A DNA stretch of 64,000 bases from Hyphomicrobiales bacterium (GTDB lineage: Bacteria; Pseudomonadota; Alphaproteobacteria; Rhizobiales; Rhizobiaceae): NCBI GenBank assembly GCA_900471925.1, contig UCGV01000005.1, forward strand, positions 186,001 through 250,000, written 5' to 3'. Position numbers and translations under genes: made by a program. This document shows positions 37,223 through 46,141 of the stretch, piece by piece. The notes below the pieces were generated by a model that was given only the letters and a program-made list of their open reading frames with translations, was not told where the DNA came from and did not search any database. Numbering within the stretch: the stretch's first letter is position 1; each line of letters opens with the position of its first letter.

Positions 37223-37316
37223 AGATCCGTCTCCTCCCTGTCACCGCCGTGGCGGTCTCCTCCTTCGGCGCGGTCGGCATTCCCGCCGGCAGACGCCCGT
37301 CATGAACTCGCGCGGT

Positions 37317-39878
37317 TCAGTCCTGCAGCGCCGTGTAGTAGGGCTCGTTGGAAAGATTGTCCTCGAGACCCGGTGAAAGCACGCTTCGTCCGCCCCTCCT
37401 CGAGCTGACGAAAAACTGCAGGTGGAACTTGGAGTCGGTGTAGTCGCCGGGAATGGTGGCGGCGAAGCCATTGCCATTCCGGGTCATTCTCGCCGAATTC
37501 CAGCGCTCGGCCTGATTGACATGACGATAATGCAGCACCGGTTCTTCGTCCATCATCTCGTCGACACGCACAGTCAGGGCCTCTCCGGCCTTGAACGTCG
37601 CAGGTGCCAGAATACCTGCGGAGCTGGTAATGACTGGCTGACGTGCCTTGAGCGCCTCGATGGCGGCGAGCACCTGTTCGTCGGCCTGCACCGATTCAAA
37701 CTTGCCGGCGCCGCGCAGCGATTCCAGGTCCAGGATCTCGGCCGCCATTTCCGGCAGACGCGATTGCCACGAGCCGCGCAGCCAGGATTGCGGACCATAG
37801 GTCAGATCATCGTGATAGACGTCGCGCGAAATGTCGGCTGCGGTTTGCCACGCCATCACGGAGCGCCTGGCGTGATCGATGACGGGTTCGATCAGCGTCG
37901 TGACCTTGGTAGCGATGAACAGTTCGGCCCAGCAGGCCGCCCGGAACCGCTCCGCGAAGAAACGCGCGATGCCGGCAGAGATCTGCACATCAATCATGAT
38001 GCGCTGGACGGCAGCAGAACCGAAGCTTTCGGTTGCCTTCGCCTGTGTAAGGGCCGCCTCGCAGCCCTCTGCCATCTCCTCCAGCCAGTCGGCCACATCG
38101 AGCGGCGTATAACGATGCGAGGGTTTTCCCGCGAGAAGCAGCTCGGCATATTCGCGTGCATTGGCAAAGAGCGATGAATCGAAGGTCGGTGCATTTCCGA
38201 AGCGAACCGGCCCTTCCATATCGAAGCCATAGGCACGACGGCCGGTGCCTTCGACAAGCGGCAGATTAGTGTAGATTTCCGGCCAGTAGTGATTGTTCGA
38301 GGCGGAAGGACCATGTGTCAGGGTGATCAGCGGCAACACGCGGCTTGCCCAGGAGAGCCCCTTCTCGCACTCGACAGCGGCATCACCGCATTCGTGCTCC
38401 AGATAACGCAGCCAGCTTTCGCGCGGCGCTTCCGGATAGTAGAGAAGCCGCCCCCAGACGCGATACTGATACTCATATTTCTGCCAGTCGTAGCGCGTCG
38501 GCAGACCATGCTTCTGGTAGTTGAAACGGCCGCCGGGAATGCCGGTGCCCATGCGGCCCTTGAAGCTCTGCGGCTCACACCATTCGACACCGTCCGAGCC
38601 GGCAAACATCGAGCTGCGACCATAACCTGCAGCAAATTCCGGATCGCCCCAGAGCAGCACGCGCTGCGTTCCCGCCCATATGCGATAAATGACCTTGTAG
38701 TCCTTGTCCTTCGTCAGCAGGTCACCGTAGCTGTAACGCAGGAATTTCCGCGAACCTTCACTCAGCTGCTCGCGCTCGCTGCGCGCCACTTCCGGCGGGT
38801 ATTCCTTGTTGCGAATGGCCGACTGGTGATAGGGCGGCCCCATATGTTCGGCGAGATATTTCGGCGAGGCGGCGAAGGGCATGCCGGATTCGCGGGCGAT
38901 CTGCAGCATGGTGTGATCGAGCCCCTTGCCATGCATGTCGATCTCAACCGGGCGGCCGGCGGCTGCCACACCTGCAAAAGCCTCTTTCCAGAAGCCGTAT
39001 TCTCCCTCGGCAATGCCCCCTTCCACATGGACGCGGAATGTCAGGCCGGTAATCTCAGGTACCTGCCGCAGCAATTCGGTGATCGCGTCGCGACAGTAGG
39101 GCGCAAGATTATCATTCGTGACACCCGTCACCGTATAATTGGCGCGCGGTACGTCGTCGAAATCATAGCGTTGCGTCCAGAGCGCCAGCTGGAACTCCAG
39201 CCCGCGTTTTGCCGCCTCGCGGGCGATGAATTTCAGCATGTCGAGATTGGTTTCGCGCTCCTCGTCGGAGAGCTCGGTAACCTCGACATCATAGCCTGGC
39301 AGCTTCAGCAGGAACGGATACGGGAAATAGAAGTAGACGTCGGTGATCCAGGGATTGTGGTAGGGATAATTGTAGCCCATGCCGAGCGTGAGAGCGAAGC
39401 GGTTGAAGCGGTTCGAAGCCAGCATCGTGAGATAATCGCGCCATTGCTGCTTGTCGTAGAACCAGACCTTGTCTTCTTCCTCGCTGCAAAAGAGCCGCGC
39501 CATGCTGCGAATGCCGGCCGACGGCTTTTCGGTAAGCGGAAACTTACCTTCGAATAGGTCTTCACCACTGTTGTAGCGCACCCGATCGGCGAGCTCGGTC
39601 AGCGCATAGACCATACCTCTCTCGTCATGCGCCCATGCATTGATGGTGTTGCCATCGCGGGTCAGGGCGAAGGCTTCGTCACTGCGCGCCATGTCGGCCG
39701 GCGCGCTCGTCGATCCGATCTCGGCGACCACGATCGAGACGCCCTGCGACGCAGCTTTGTCGGAAAGACCTACACCCCGTCGCTTCAGGCGGCTGCGCAG
39801 TTCTTCTACCGCCCATTTTATCGCATCCGGAGCTGGAGAAGATGGAAGACTGATGGATACGGTATCGGCTTGCGCCAT
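37317..39878 (-). CDS. Putative glycoside hydrolase, GH20/GH67-like N-domain
   Basis: An 853-residue protein with no signal peptide. Residues about 5-105 resemble the alpha+beta domain found before the barrel in GH20, GH67 and GH84 enzymes (AIKWAVEELRSRLKRRG ... DERGMVYALTELADRVR). From residue ~125 a TIM-barrel-like region follows (RLFCSEEEDKVWFYD, DYLTMLASNRFNRFALTLGMGY, IDMHGKGLDHTML). The remainder is largely helical with a beta-rich C-terminus. I cannot name the exact family or catalytic residues. Its place between the binding protein and permeases of a Dpp-type importer suggests it cleaves the imported oligosaccharide in the cytoplasm. The start at 39878 follows GCGAGGTCAGTC; a longer frame to 39917 is less likely. 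Confidence 0.7.
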   Translation of the reverse strand: MAQADTVSISLPSSPAPDAIKWAVEELRSRLKRRGVGLSDKAASQGVSIVVAEIGSTSAPADMARSDEAFALTRDGNTINAWAHDERGMVYALTELADRVRYNSGEDLFEGKFPLTEKPSAGIRSMARLFCSEEEDKVWFYDKQQWRDYLTMLASNRFNRFALTLGMGYNYPYHNPWITDVYFYFPYPFLLKLPGYDVEVTELSDEERETNLDMLKFIAREAAKRGLEFQLALWTQRYDFDDVPRANYTVTGVTNDNLAPYCRDAITELLRQVPEITGLTFRVHVEGGIAEGEYGFWKEAFAGVAAAGRPVEIDMHGKGLDHTMLQIARESGMPFAASPKYLAEHMGPPYHQSAIRNKEYPPEVARSEREQLSEGSRKFLRYSYGDLLTKDKDYKVIYRIWAGTQRVLLWGDPEFAAGYGRSSMFAGSDGVEWCEPQSFKGRMGTGIPGGRFNYQKHGLPTRYDWQKYEYQYRVWGRLLYYPEAPRESWLRYLEHECGDAAVECEKGLSWASRVLPLITLTHGPSASNNHYWPEIYTNLPLVEGTGRRAYGFDMEGPVRFGNAPTFDSSLFANAREYAELLLAGKPSHRYTPLDVADWLEEMAEGCEAALTQAKATESFGSAAVQRIMIDVQISAGIARFFAERFRAACWAELFIATKVTTLIEPVIDHARRSVMAWQTAADISRDVYHDDLTYGPQSWLRGSWQSRLPEMAAEILDLESLRGAGKFESVQADEQVLAAIEALKARQPVITSSAGILAPATFKAGEALTVRVDEMMDEEPVLHYRHVNQAERWNSARMTRNGNGFAATIPGDYTDSKFHLQFFVSSRRGGRSVLSPGLEDNLSNEPYYTALQD

Positions 39879-39926
39879 GACTGACCTCGCGGGAACGGGA
39901 ACATTGTCTGCGCGCATGGCGCAATC

Positions 39927-39947
39927 CCCCCGGCCTCAGGCCGGGGG
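39927..39947 (-). repeat. Intercistronic hairpin after binding-protein gene
   Basis: CCCCCGGCC-tca-GGCCGGGGG is a perfect nine-pair, all-GC stem in the 111-base gap between the binding protein and the glycosidase gene. No T-run follows on either strand, so it probably shapes mRNA decay or partial attenuation rather than full termination. Compare the hairpin at 12722-12747 in the same relative position. Confidence 0.72.
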
Positions 39948-39989
39948 CACGAACACGGTGTCGGAACGTAGGTGCGGCGAAGGCGCCGC

Positions 39990-41609
39990 TCAGGCCTTGA
40001 TCTTGGCCTTGGTCAGCGGCCAGTTCACGTAGCCGGAAACAACGTCATAACCGAGGTCGACCTTTTCGGAGCGGACGATCAGGAAGCCGTTATTGGATAC
40101 GGGCAAAATGACCGCATCCTTCAGGGCCTTGATCTCGATCTCCTTGACGATCTCCAGGCGCTTGCTGAGATCCGGCTCGGCGAGCGCCTTGTTGAGCAGG
40201 TCGTCGATGCCGGGAATGGCCACGCCATAGTGGCTCATATTCGCCCCGCCATTGCCGTCGGAACGGACCTCGGCTCCCTTCGACAGGTAGGTGACGATCA
40301 CCTGTGTCGGCACCGGCGGCAGTGCGGACGACTGCTGCGAAAGCGTGTTGGTGCCGATATTCTGGTCGGCATGGAAGGCCGTGTGATCCTTGATATTCAG
40401 CTCCATATTGATGCCGACCTTGCGCAGTTGCGCCTGTATCATCAACATGATGGCCGAGAAGTCCTCGCGCTGCGAGGTATCGTTCTTGAAACTGAAACCA
40501 TCCGGGAAGCCGGCCTCTGCCAGCAGCGACTTGGCCTTTTCCGGATCGTATTTATAGGCGACATCGGCCGGAATGTTATCCGCCGTGAAGCCGCCCGGAT
40601 AGGAGGGCGGATTGAGGCCATAAGTGCGCTTGCTGATCGGCGCAATCGCCGTGGTGATCTCGTCGCGATCGATCGCATAAAAGAGCGCCTGACGCACACG
40701 CACATCGTCGAACGGCTTCTTCGTGACGTTCACCTGCATGGTGAAGAAGCTGCCGGGGCTGACGACGTCGAAGATCAGGTTCGGGTCACGCTGCGACATT
40801 GAAGCAGCCCAGCCGGGAGCGCGCACGCCCTCGATCAGATGCACATCTCCTGACAAGAGCGCCAGAGTGCGCGCTGTCGTGTCGGCAATGTAGAGGCATT
40901 GCAGCTTCGGTGTTGCAGGCTGGACGTCCCAATGTTCGGTATTGGCAACGAGCAGCACACCCTGCGATGGATCCTGATAGACCGTATCCAGCACATAGGG
41001 ACCAGTTCCGATCGGATCGCGGCCGATCGGCTCCTCTCCCTTTTCCTCGACCGCCTTCTTGCTCATGACGGAGGCATCGTAATCGCTCAAGACGCCGAGC
41101 AGGAACAACGGGTCCGGCTGCGCCAGCTTGAAGGTAACCGTATAGGGATCGTCGGCGACGACCTCGCTGATATTGGTGAATTTCGGACGGACGCCACCGA
41201 CACGAACAGCATCGCGAATGCGGTCGAAGGTGAACTTGACGTCTGCGGACGTCATCTCGCCATAACCCTTGTGGAACTTCACGCCCTGGCGCAGCTTCAA
41301 GGTCCAGGACTTGGAATCCGGCGTCGAGGTCCAGCTGGTGGCAAGGCGCGGCACGAGTTCGTCCATCGTCGCCGGGAACTTCCAGAGCGGCAGGTCGACG
41401 AGCTTGTCATAGACGTGAATGATCGCCCAATTATCGACACCCTGGATCGACTTCGCGGGGTCGATCGTCCTGAGGCCACGGGCTGCAAAAGCAATTTTCA
41501 ATGTATCGGTGGCTTGCGCAAACGCGGCCGGCCCGAGGCTTGCAGCAATACCGGCGCCGACAACGGCAGCCGCAGAATTCTCCATGAATCTACGTCGAGT
41601 AATCGCCAT
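39990..41609 (-). CDS. Family-5 solute-binding protein (Dpp/Opp type)
   Basis: A 539-residue periplasmic binding protein with a Tat leader (ITRRRFMEN at residues 3-11, then a hydrophobic stretch ending GPAAFAQAT). SBP family 5 features include GVKFHKGYGEMTSADVKFTFDRI and VRQALFYAIDRDEI. This family binds peptides, oligosaccharides, nickel or opines; the partner glycosidase argues for oligosaccharide. The start at 41609 follows GGGAGGATCTGAGC; the frame continues upstream to 41702 without a sensible start. It is the first gene of the operon, controlled by the promoter/operator at 41712-41740. Confidence 0.92.
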   Translation of the reverse strand: MAITRRRFMENSAAAVVGAGIAASLGPAAFAQATDTLKIAFAARGLRTIDPAKSIQGVDNWAIIHVYDKLVDLPLWKFPATMDELVPRLATSWTSTPDSKSWTLKLRQGVKFHKGYGEMTSADVKFTFDRIRDAVRVGGVRPKFTNISEVVADDPYTVTFKLAQPDPLFLLGVLSDYDASVMSKKAVEEKGEEPIGRDPIGTGPYVLDTVYQDPSQGVLLVANTEHWDVQPATPKLQCLYIADTTARTLALLSGDVHLIEGVRAPGWAASMSQRDPNLIFDVVSPGSFFTMQVNVTKKPFDDVRVRQALFYAIDRDEITTAIAPISKRTYGLNPPSYPGGFTADNIPADVAYKYDPEKAKSLLAEAGFPDGFSFKNDTSQREDFSAIMLMIQAQLRKVGINMELNIKDHTAFHADQNIGTNTLSQQSSALPPVPTQVIVTYLSKGAEVRSDGNGGANMSHYGVAIPGIDDLLNKALAEPDLSKRLEIVKEIEIKALKDAVILPVSNNGFLIVRSEKVDLGYDVVSGYVNWPLTKAKIKA

Positions 41610-41711
41610 GCTCAGATCCTCCCTTATCGAGGCGCTGCATCCCGGCTGACGCTGAATTTCTGGTGTTTTTATTATTGGGGCGTCTTGTGGGTCGACGAGC
41701 AACGCAGGGAT

Positions 41712-41740
41712 ACGGTAGCGCTACCAGACACAAGCGTCAA
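41712..41740 (-). promoter_or_regulatory. Promoter with LacI-type operator (GGTAGCGCTACC)
   Basis: On the minus strand TTGACG (41740-41735), 17 bases, then TACCGT (41717-41712) form a good promoter for the binding-protein operon. The perfect 12-bp palindrome GGTAGCGCTACC (41714-41725, central CG) covers the end of the spacer and the -10, so repressor and polymerase would exclude each other. The same arrangement recurs at 54154-54182. The LacI gene at 41831-42991 is the nearest candidate regulator. Confidence 0.82.
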
Positions 41741-41830
41741 GTTTGTTCGACGGTCGATTTATGGCGTTTTGGAAAAGCTCTTATTCAAATTGCGACATAT
41801 GCGTGCAGCAGGAAATAGACAGTCTCGAGA

Positions 41831-42991
41831 TCACTTGCCGGCCAGCTTGCGGCGAAGTTCGCCGCTGCGGTCGGTGCTCGCGCGTCGCTGGATTTTGAAG
41901 CCCAAGTCAATAATCCGTTCGCCGCTGTCGTCGCCGCTCAAACGGCGGCGAAGAGCCGTGACGGCATTATAGCCGGACTCCCAGCGCGGGCTGCGCACAC
42001 TGGTGATCGAGGGATAGGCAGCTTCCATGATGTCGAAATCGTTGAAGCCGGCAATGCCGAAATCTTCCGGTACGCGGATGCCGCGCTCCATGCACTCGAA
42101 TAGCGCACCAAGTGCCATGACGTCATTATTGCAGAAGACGGCATCCATATCCGGATTGGCATCGAGAAGATCGGCCATCAGCTTGCGTCCGTTCGACGGA
42201 GTCGCGAAGCGGGGCGTTTCCCAGCCCACGCCCTCGGGAATATGGTCGCTCGTATCGATCGGCGAAATATAGCTCGGATTATAGATGCCGGCTTCCGTCA
42301 ACGTATCCTTCAGGCCCGTATAGCGACCGAAAGAGCGGCCGTTCAGCCAGCCACTCAGGAAGCCGATATGCCGGTAGCCGGCTTCGATGAGGTGGCGGGT
42401 GATGGCGCGGCCGGCCTCGTAATGCGAAAAGCCGATGATCGTGTCGATCGGCTTGTCCGTGATGTCCATGATCTGGATGACGGGGCAGCGGGCATTTTCC
42501 AGCATCTCGCGCGAGCGGTCGTTCTGCTCGATACCGGAGACGATCATGCCGGCCGGCTTTTGTCGCAACATCTGGGCGATCAGCCGCTCTTCCTCTTCCG
42601 GCTGATAGCGGGTGTTGCCCATCTGGATCTGCAGTTCCGTGCCTTCCACGCCGTCGTAGACACCGCGCAGAACGTCGGAGAAGATGTTCTGCGTCAGCGA
42701 GGGAACGAGGACACCGATGACATCGGCCCTGACGGAGGCGAGCGCCCGCGCACTGAGATTGGGAACATAGTTGAGCTCCCGCACCGCCTTGTCGATATTG
42801 GCGCGCAGGGTAGCCGAAACCTGGCTCGGATCGCGCAGCGCCCGCGATACCGTGATCGCTCCGACTCCAGCCAGGCGCGCAACATCGGCAATCGTGGGAC
42901 GACCATCGGTCCGTCGGCTTCGCAATCTTTTCTCCCCTCGCGGCATTTCGGAACAGCGCTGCGTACCCTCAATTGAAAGGTTCTCAGGCAT
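41831..42991 (-). CDS. LacI-family transcriptional regulator
   Basis: A 386-residue (or 371-residue, from ATG at 42946) LacI/GntR-like regulator. The helix-turn-helix PTIADVARLAGVGAITVSRALRDP and the hinge PNLSARALASVRADV are followed by the sugar-binding-like domain (YEAGRAITRHLIEAGYRHIGFLSG, DAVFCNNDVMALGALF). It lies just upstream of, and in line with, the Dpp-type operon. The operator GGTAnCGCTACC there, and again at 54154, suits a LacI protein. The N-terminus before GRPTIADV is basic and its start is uncertain. Confidence 0.92.
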   Translation of the reverse strand: MPENLSIEGTQRCSEMPRGEKRLRSRRTDGRPTIADVARLAGVGAITVSRALRDPSQVSATLRANIDKAVRELNYVPNLSARALASVRADVIGVLVPSLTQNIFSDVLRGVYDGVEGTELQIQMGNTRYQPEEEERLIAQMLRQKPAGMIVSGIEQNDRSREMLENARCPVIQIMDITDKPIDTIIGFSHYEAGRAITRHLIEAGYRHIGFLSGWLNGRSFGRYTGLKDTLTEAGIYNPSYISPIDTSDHIPEGVGWETPRFATPSNGRKLMADLLDANPDMDAVFCNNDVMALGALFECMERGIRVPEDFGIAGFNDFDIMEAAYPSITSVRSPRWESGYNAVTALRRRLSGDDSGERIIDLGFKIQRRASTDRSGELRRKLAGK

Positions 42992-43144
42992 TACTCAAAA
43001 CGAATATGTCAATTCCAAAAAGCAAGAACGGAGTCAACGCGGGCGCACGAATAGCCGCTTCGCGCCAGTCCTGACGCTGGAAGAACATGCCTCCCCGGCG
43101 GCGGCCACTTTGCGGCAACGATACACGCTGGCGTTTTACAAAAG

Positions 43145-44209
43145 CTAACCTATACGCACTCCACTTGTACTGTCAAAAAGATGCGCCCGTGCCAGATCGG
43201 GCAGAAAACGGATAATGTCATCAGGCCGGAAATTAACGCGATCCCTGAAGACGGCAGTGATCGGGTTCTTGCCGAAGATGGCATTGAGCTGCGTTTCTGA
43301 ACCCGTTGGCTCGACCACGAGCACACGCGCTTCGACGCCTGCCTGATCGACCAGGATATGTTCGGGACGGAAGCCGAAGGTCACCCGTCGGCCGGCTTCG
43401 CTTGCAATCTTTGCCGGCAGAGGGATCAGCAGGCCATCATCGGTTTCGAGCATGACCCGGTCACCGGCGCGCACCGTGCCCTGGATGAAGTTCATCGACG
43501 GCGAACCGATGAAGCCGGCAACGAACAGCGTACGCGGATTGTCGTAAAGTTCGAGCGGCGGTCCCGCCTGTTCGATCCGCCCGCCGTTCAGCACCACGAT
43601 CTTGTCGGCAAGCGTCATCGCCTCGACCTGATCGTGCGTGACATAGACAGTCGTCGTCTTCAGGCGCTGGTGCAGGCTCTTGATTTCGCTGCGCATCTGC
43701 ACGCGAAGCTTGGCATCGAGATTGGACAACGGTTCGTCGAATAGGAAGACCTGCGGATCACGCACGATCGCCCGGCCCATCGCCACACGCTGGCGCTGGC
43801 CGCCCGAAAGATGGCGCGGGTAGCGGTCCAGCAGATGGCCGAGACCGAGGATAGAGGCCGCGTGATTGACCTTCTCGGTGATCTCCGCCTTCGAGGCGCC
43901 TTGCAGTCGCAGCGAAAAGCCCATGTTACGGGCAACCGTCATGTGCGGGTAGAGCGCATAGTTCTGAAATACCATGGCAATATCCCGCTCCTTCGGCGCG
44001 AGATCGTTGACGACAGTCTCGCCGATTTCGATCTCGCCGCCGCTGATGCCCTCAAGCCCGGCGATCATGCGCAACAACGTGGACTTGCCGCAGCCGGACG
44101 GACCGACGAAGGCGACGAACTCGCCATCATCAATATCGAGCGAGATGCCGTGAATGACCTGGAGGGAGCCGTAGCTCTTGAGCACATTTCGCATTTCCAC
44201 AGTGGCCAT
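43145..44209 (-). CDS. CUT1 sugar ABC importer ATPase (MsmK/UgpC type)
   Basis: A 354-residue ATPase with Walker [10 protein letters not shown] (36-44), signature [19 protein letters not shown], Walker [16 protein letters not shown] and the C-terminal regulatory beta domain (residues ~240-350, FGFRPEHI) typical of MalK-like proteins. It is the last gene of the operon 50814-43145. A closely similar ATPase at 60847 serves the next importer, and either could perhaps energise both, as MsmK-type ATPases are sometimes shared. Confidence 0.93.
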   Translation of the reverse strand: MATVEMRNVLKSYGSLQVIHGISLDIDDGEFVAFVGPSGCGKSTLLRMIAGLEGISGGEIEIGETVVNDLAPKERDIAMVFQNYALYPHMTVARNMGFSLRLQGASKAEITEKVNHAASILGLGHLLDRYPRHLSGGQRQRVAMGRAIVRDPQVFLFDEPLSNLDAKLRVQMRSEIKSLHQRLKTTTVYVTHDQVEAMTLADKIVVLNGGRIEQAGPPLELYDNPRTLFVAGFIGSPSMNFIQGTVRAGDRVMLETDDGLLIPLPAKIASEAGRRVTFGFRPEHILVDQAGVEARVLVVEPTGSETQLNAIFGKNPITAVFRDRVNFRPDDIIRFLPDLARAHLFDSTSGVRIG

Positions 44210-44227
44210 GAGTATCTGATCCCGATC

Positions 44228-45184
44228 CTATCTGTTCGATCCGTCCGCCTGAACGCCGCGGTCGATGAGTTTTTCGATGTAATTGCCAAGGCCGCCCTCG
44301 CCGCCCTCCGCGAGCCATGCATGCACGAGGCGGCCGGCAATCGACTGGTCGATCGGTAATCCGGATGCGAGGATCGTGGCCGGGAAGGAGCGTGCCCGGC
44401 TCTCCGGTTCGAACGGCATGGAGAGCGGCGCCGATATCGCTGGCCGGCTGAAATAGAGCTCTGCCGCATTGCCGCCAAAGACGGCAATGCGCTCATCTGC
44501 GTCGGGTGCCAGCCGATCCATCCAGCTCATTGCCGAGCCGATCGTCTCGTTGCGCCAGAAGAGCACCGGCACTTCCGATCCCCAGAGTATGCGTCCCCAG
44601 CCGGTATGGGCGACGATCGCTTCCGCCCAGCGCTCGATCGCAGAAGCCTGAAAGCCGCCATGACGTGAGAAAACCACATGGAAGCGCGGATGCCGGAACA
44701 GTGCCGCCACCGGGCCATCGGCAAGAACCGACGGATCGCCGCCGCCGGCGAAATGGCCGCCGACCACAATGGCTTCGGAATTCCGCTCCAGATGATCGAG
44801 GAGGATACGCGCATTGTCTGCCGACGCGACCTGGCCGCAGACGATGGCAACAGCACGGTGCGCGGCAATGATATCGAGGAGCCAGGAACGTTCGCGCACA
44901 TCCTCATCGCTTAAGCGGATGCCGCTGAAACCGGCGGCGAGCTGAGCGCTTACGGCGGTCTCCATCTCATTCTTGTCGCGGCCGAGCGGGATACCAAGGC
45001 CGCGAAACTTTTCGGGCCACCGGCTGATCGCGCCATGGATCGCGGCAAGATCGGGGCTGCTATCGAACGAGCAGAGCACGGCACGGTCGATTCTGCCGCG
45101 CTCCATCACACCGAGATAATCCGGCACGCTGACGAAACGTGGCATGCCGACATGGGCATAAGCGTCGATGACCGGTGCGCTCAT
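44228..45184 (-). CDS. Amidohydrolase-2-like protein with altered metal motif
   Basis: A 318-residue TIM-barrel protein of the amidohydrolase-2 / lactonase-like (COG2159/COG3618) kind. The N-terminus IDAYAHVG replaces the usual HxH with Tyr9-Ala-His11, and the late WGSEVP has Glu204 where an Asp metal ligand is normal. It may use one metal, bind it differently or lack it. Relatives include fuconolactonase and pyrone-dicarboxylate lactonase, so a sugar-lactone substrate next to a dehydrogenase would make sense, but that is inference. The start at 45184 follows AAAGGCGGGAAGGCC. It sits between the aldo/keto reductase and the ATPase gene. Confidence 0.72.
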   Translation of the reverse strand: MSAPVIDAYAHVGMPRFVSVPDYLGVMERGRIDRAVLCSFDSSPDLAAIHGAISRWPEKFRGLGIPLGRDKNEMETAVSAQLAAGFSGIRLSDEDVRERSWLLDIIAAHRAVAIVCGQVASADNARILLDHLERNSEAIVVGGHFAGGGDPSVLADGPVAALFRHPRFHVVFSRHGGFQASAIERWAEAIVAHTGWGRILWGSEVPVLFWRNETIGSAMSWMDRLAPDADERIAVFGGNAAELYFSRPAISAPLSMPFEPESRARSFPATILASGLPIDQSIAGRLVHAWLAEGGEGGLGNYIEKLIDRGVQADGSNR

Positions 45185-45209
45185 GGCCTTCCCGCCTTTC
45201 TCGTCTCCT

Positions 45210-46085
45210 TCATTCGGCATCCTCCGCCCGGTAGACATCAACCGTCATGCGCGGCAGCTTCGCGAAATCGAAGGCCGGCTTGAAATCATTGACGAGCTTG
45301 ACGTTAAGATCGACTTCGGACGGCCAGCGCATGCCGACGATGGCGGAATGGACGCGTGAATCCGAGAGAACGAATTCGAGGCAGACCTGAAACAGGTCTT
45401 TCGCCTGCTGCCATTCCGGCGCGAGATAACGTGCGCCGCGCTGGAAGATGCCGGACGTCATCGTGCGCATCGTCACCACGGCGGCATCGACCTCCTTCGT
45501 CTCATTGAGGATGTGCCGCGCCGCCGACTGATAAATGAAATTGTAGGCGAGCTGAAAGACATCGAATTCCCGATGCGACAGGAATTGGCGGGCCGTCCAG
45601 GGCTCCTCCGACGTCAGGCCGATGAAGCCGACCTTGCCCTGCTGCTGCAGTTCGACCAGTCCCTCGAGCGGGCCACCCTTGACGATATGCTCGTAGTCGG
45701 CGGCGGTGAACATGCCACCGTGGAACTGCACGATGTCGAGACGCTCGGTCTGCAGCCGCTTCAGGCTTTCATGCACGCTCTCGATGACGAATGCCTTCGT
45801 CATATTTTCCCAGCGCACCTTGGTCGCGAGCACGCATTCGTCGCGACGCGTCTTCATCACCTCGCCAATCAGCCGCTCGCTGTTGCCTTCGCCGTAACCG
45901 GGAGCCGTGTCGATGTAGTTGATACCCTGGTCGATTGCGTGGTTTATGGTGGCGATCGCCGATTTGCGGCCTTCTTCGGACCAAGGATCCCAATCATTGG
46001 CGCGGTTGAGACCACCGAACGGATATCCGCCAAGCGCGATCCGCGATACCTGCAGGCCGGTTCTTCCAAGGGCTATCTTCTGCAT
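45210..46085 (-). CDS. Aldo/keto reductase
   Basis: A 291-residue NAD(P)-dependent aldo/keto reductase. The N-terminus GRTGLQVSRIALGGYPFGG, the DTAPGYGEGNSERLIGE segment (catalytic Asp and Tyr), the Lys in LATKVRW and the His in VQFHGGMF form the expected tetrad. It probably interconverts a sugar (or its aldehyde) and a polyol or lactone. The last of three consecutive ATGs, at 46085, is best spaced from GGAG. It lies within the CUT1 importer operon between a TIM-barrel protein and an amidohydrolase-like protein. Confidence 0.9.
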   Translation of the reverse strand: MQKIALGRTGLQVSRIALGGYPFGGLNRANDWDPWSEEGRKSAIATINHAIDQGINYIDTAPGYGEGNSERLIGEVMKTRRDECVLATKVRWENMTKAFVIESVHESLKRLQTERLDIVQFHGGMFTAADYEHIVKGGPLEGLVELQQQGKVGFIGLTSEEPWTARQFLSHREFDVFQLAYNFIYQSAARHILNETKEVDAAVVTMRTMTSGIFQRGARYLAPEWQQAKDLFQVCLEFVLSDSRVHSAIVGMRWPSEVDLNVKLVNDFKPAFDFAKLPRMTVDVYRAEDAE

Positions 46086-46141
46086 CATCATCTCCGAACA
46101 TTACGTGTGGAGGCCAAGCCTCCGGGATTCCATTTTCGATC

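Noticed and set aside
37243..37256. ACCGCC/GGCGGT inverted repeat before the DppB-like gene
   Set aside because: Only a two-base loop; too tight for a stable RNA hairpin and no T-run follows.
38289..39557. 422-codon plus-strand open frame opposite the 853-residue putative glycosidase
   Set aside because: The minus-strand protein is continuous, fits its operon and has a good ribosome site; the plus-strand frame shows only shadow composition.
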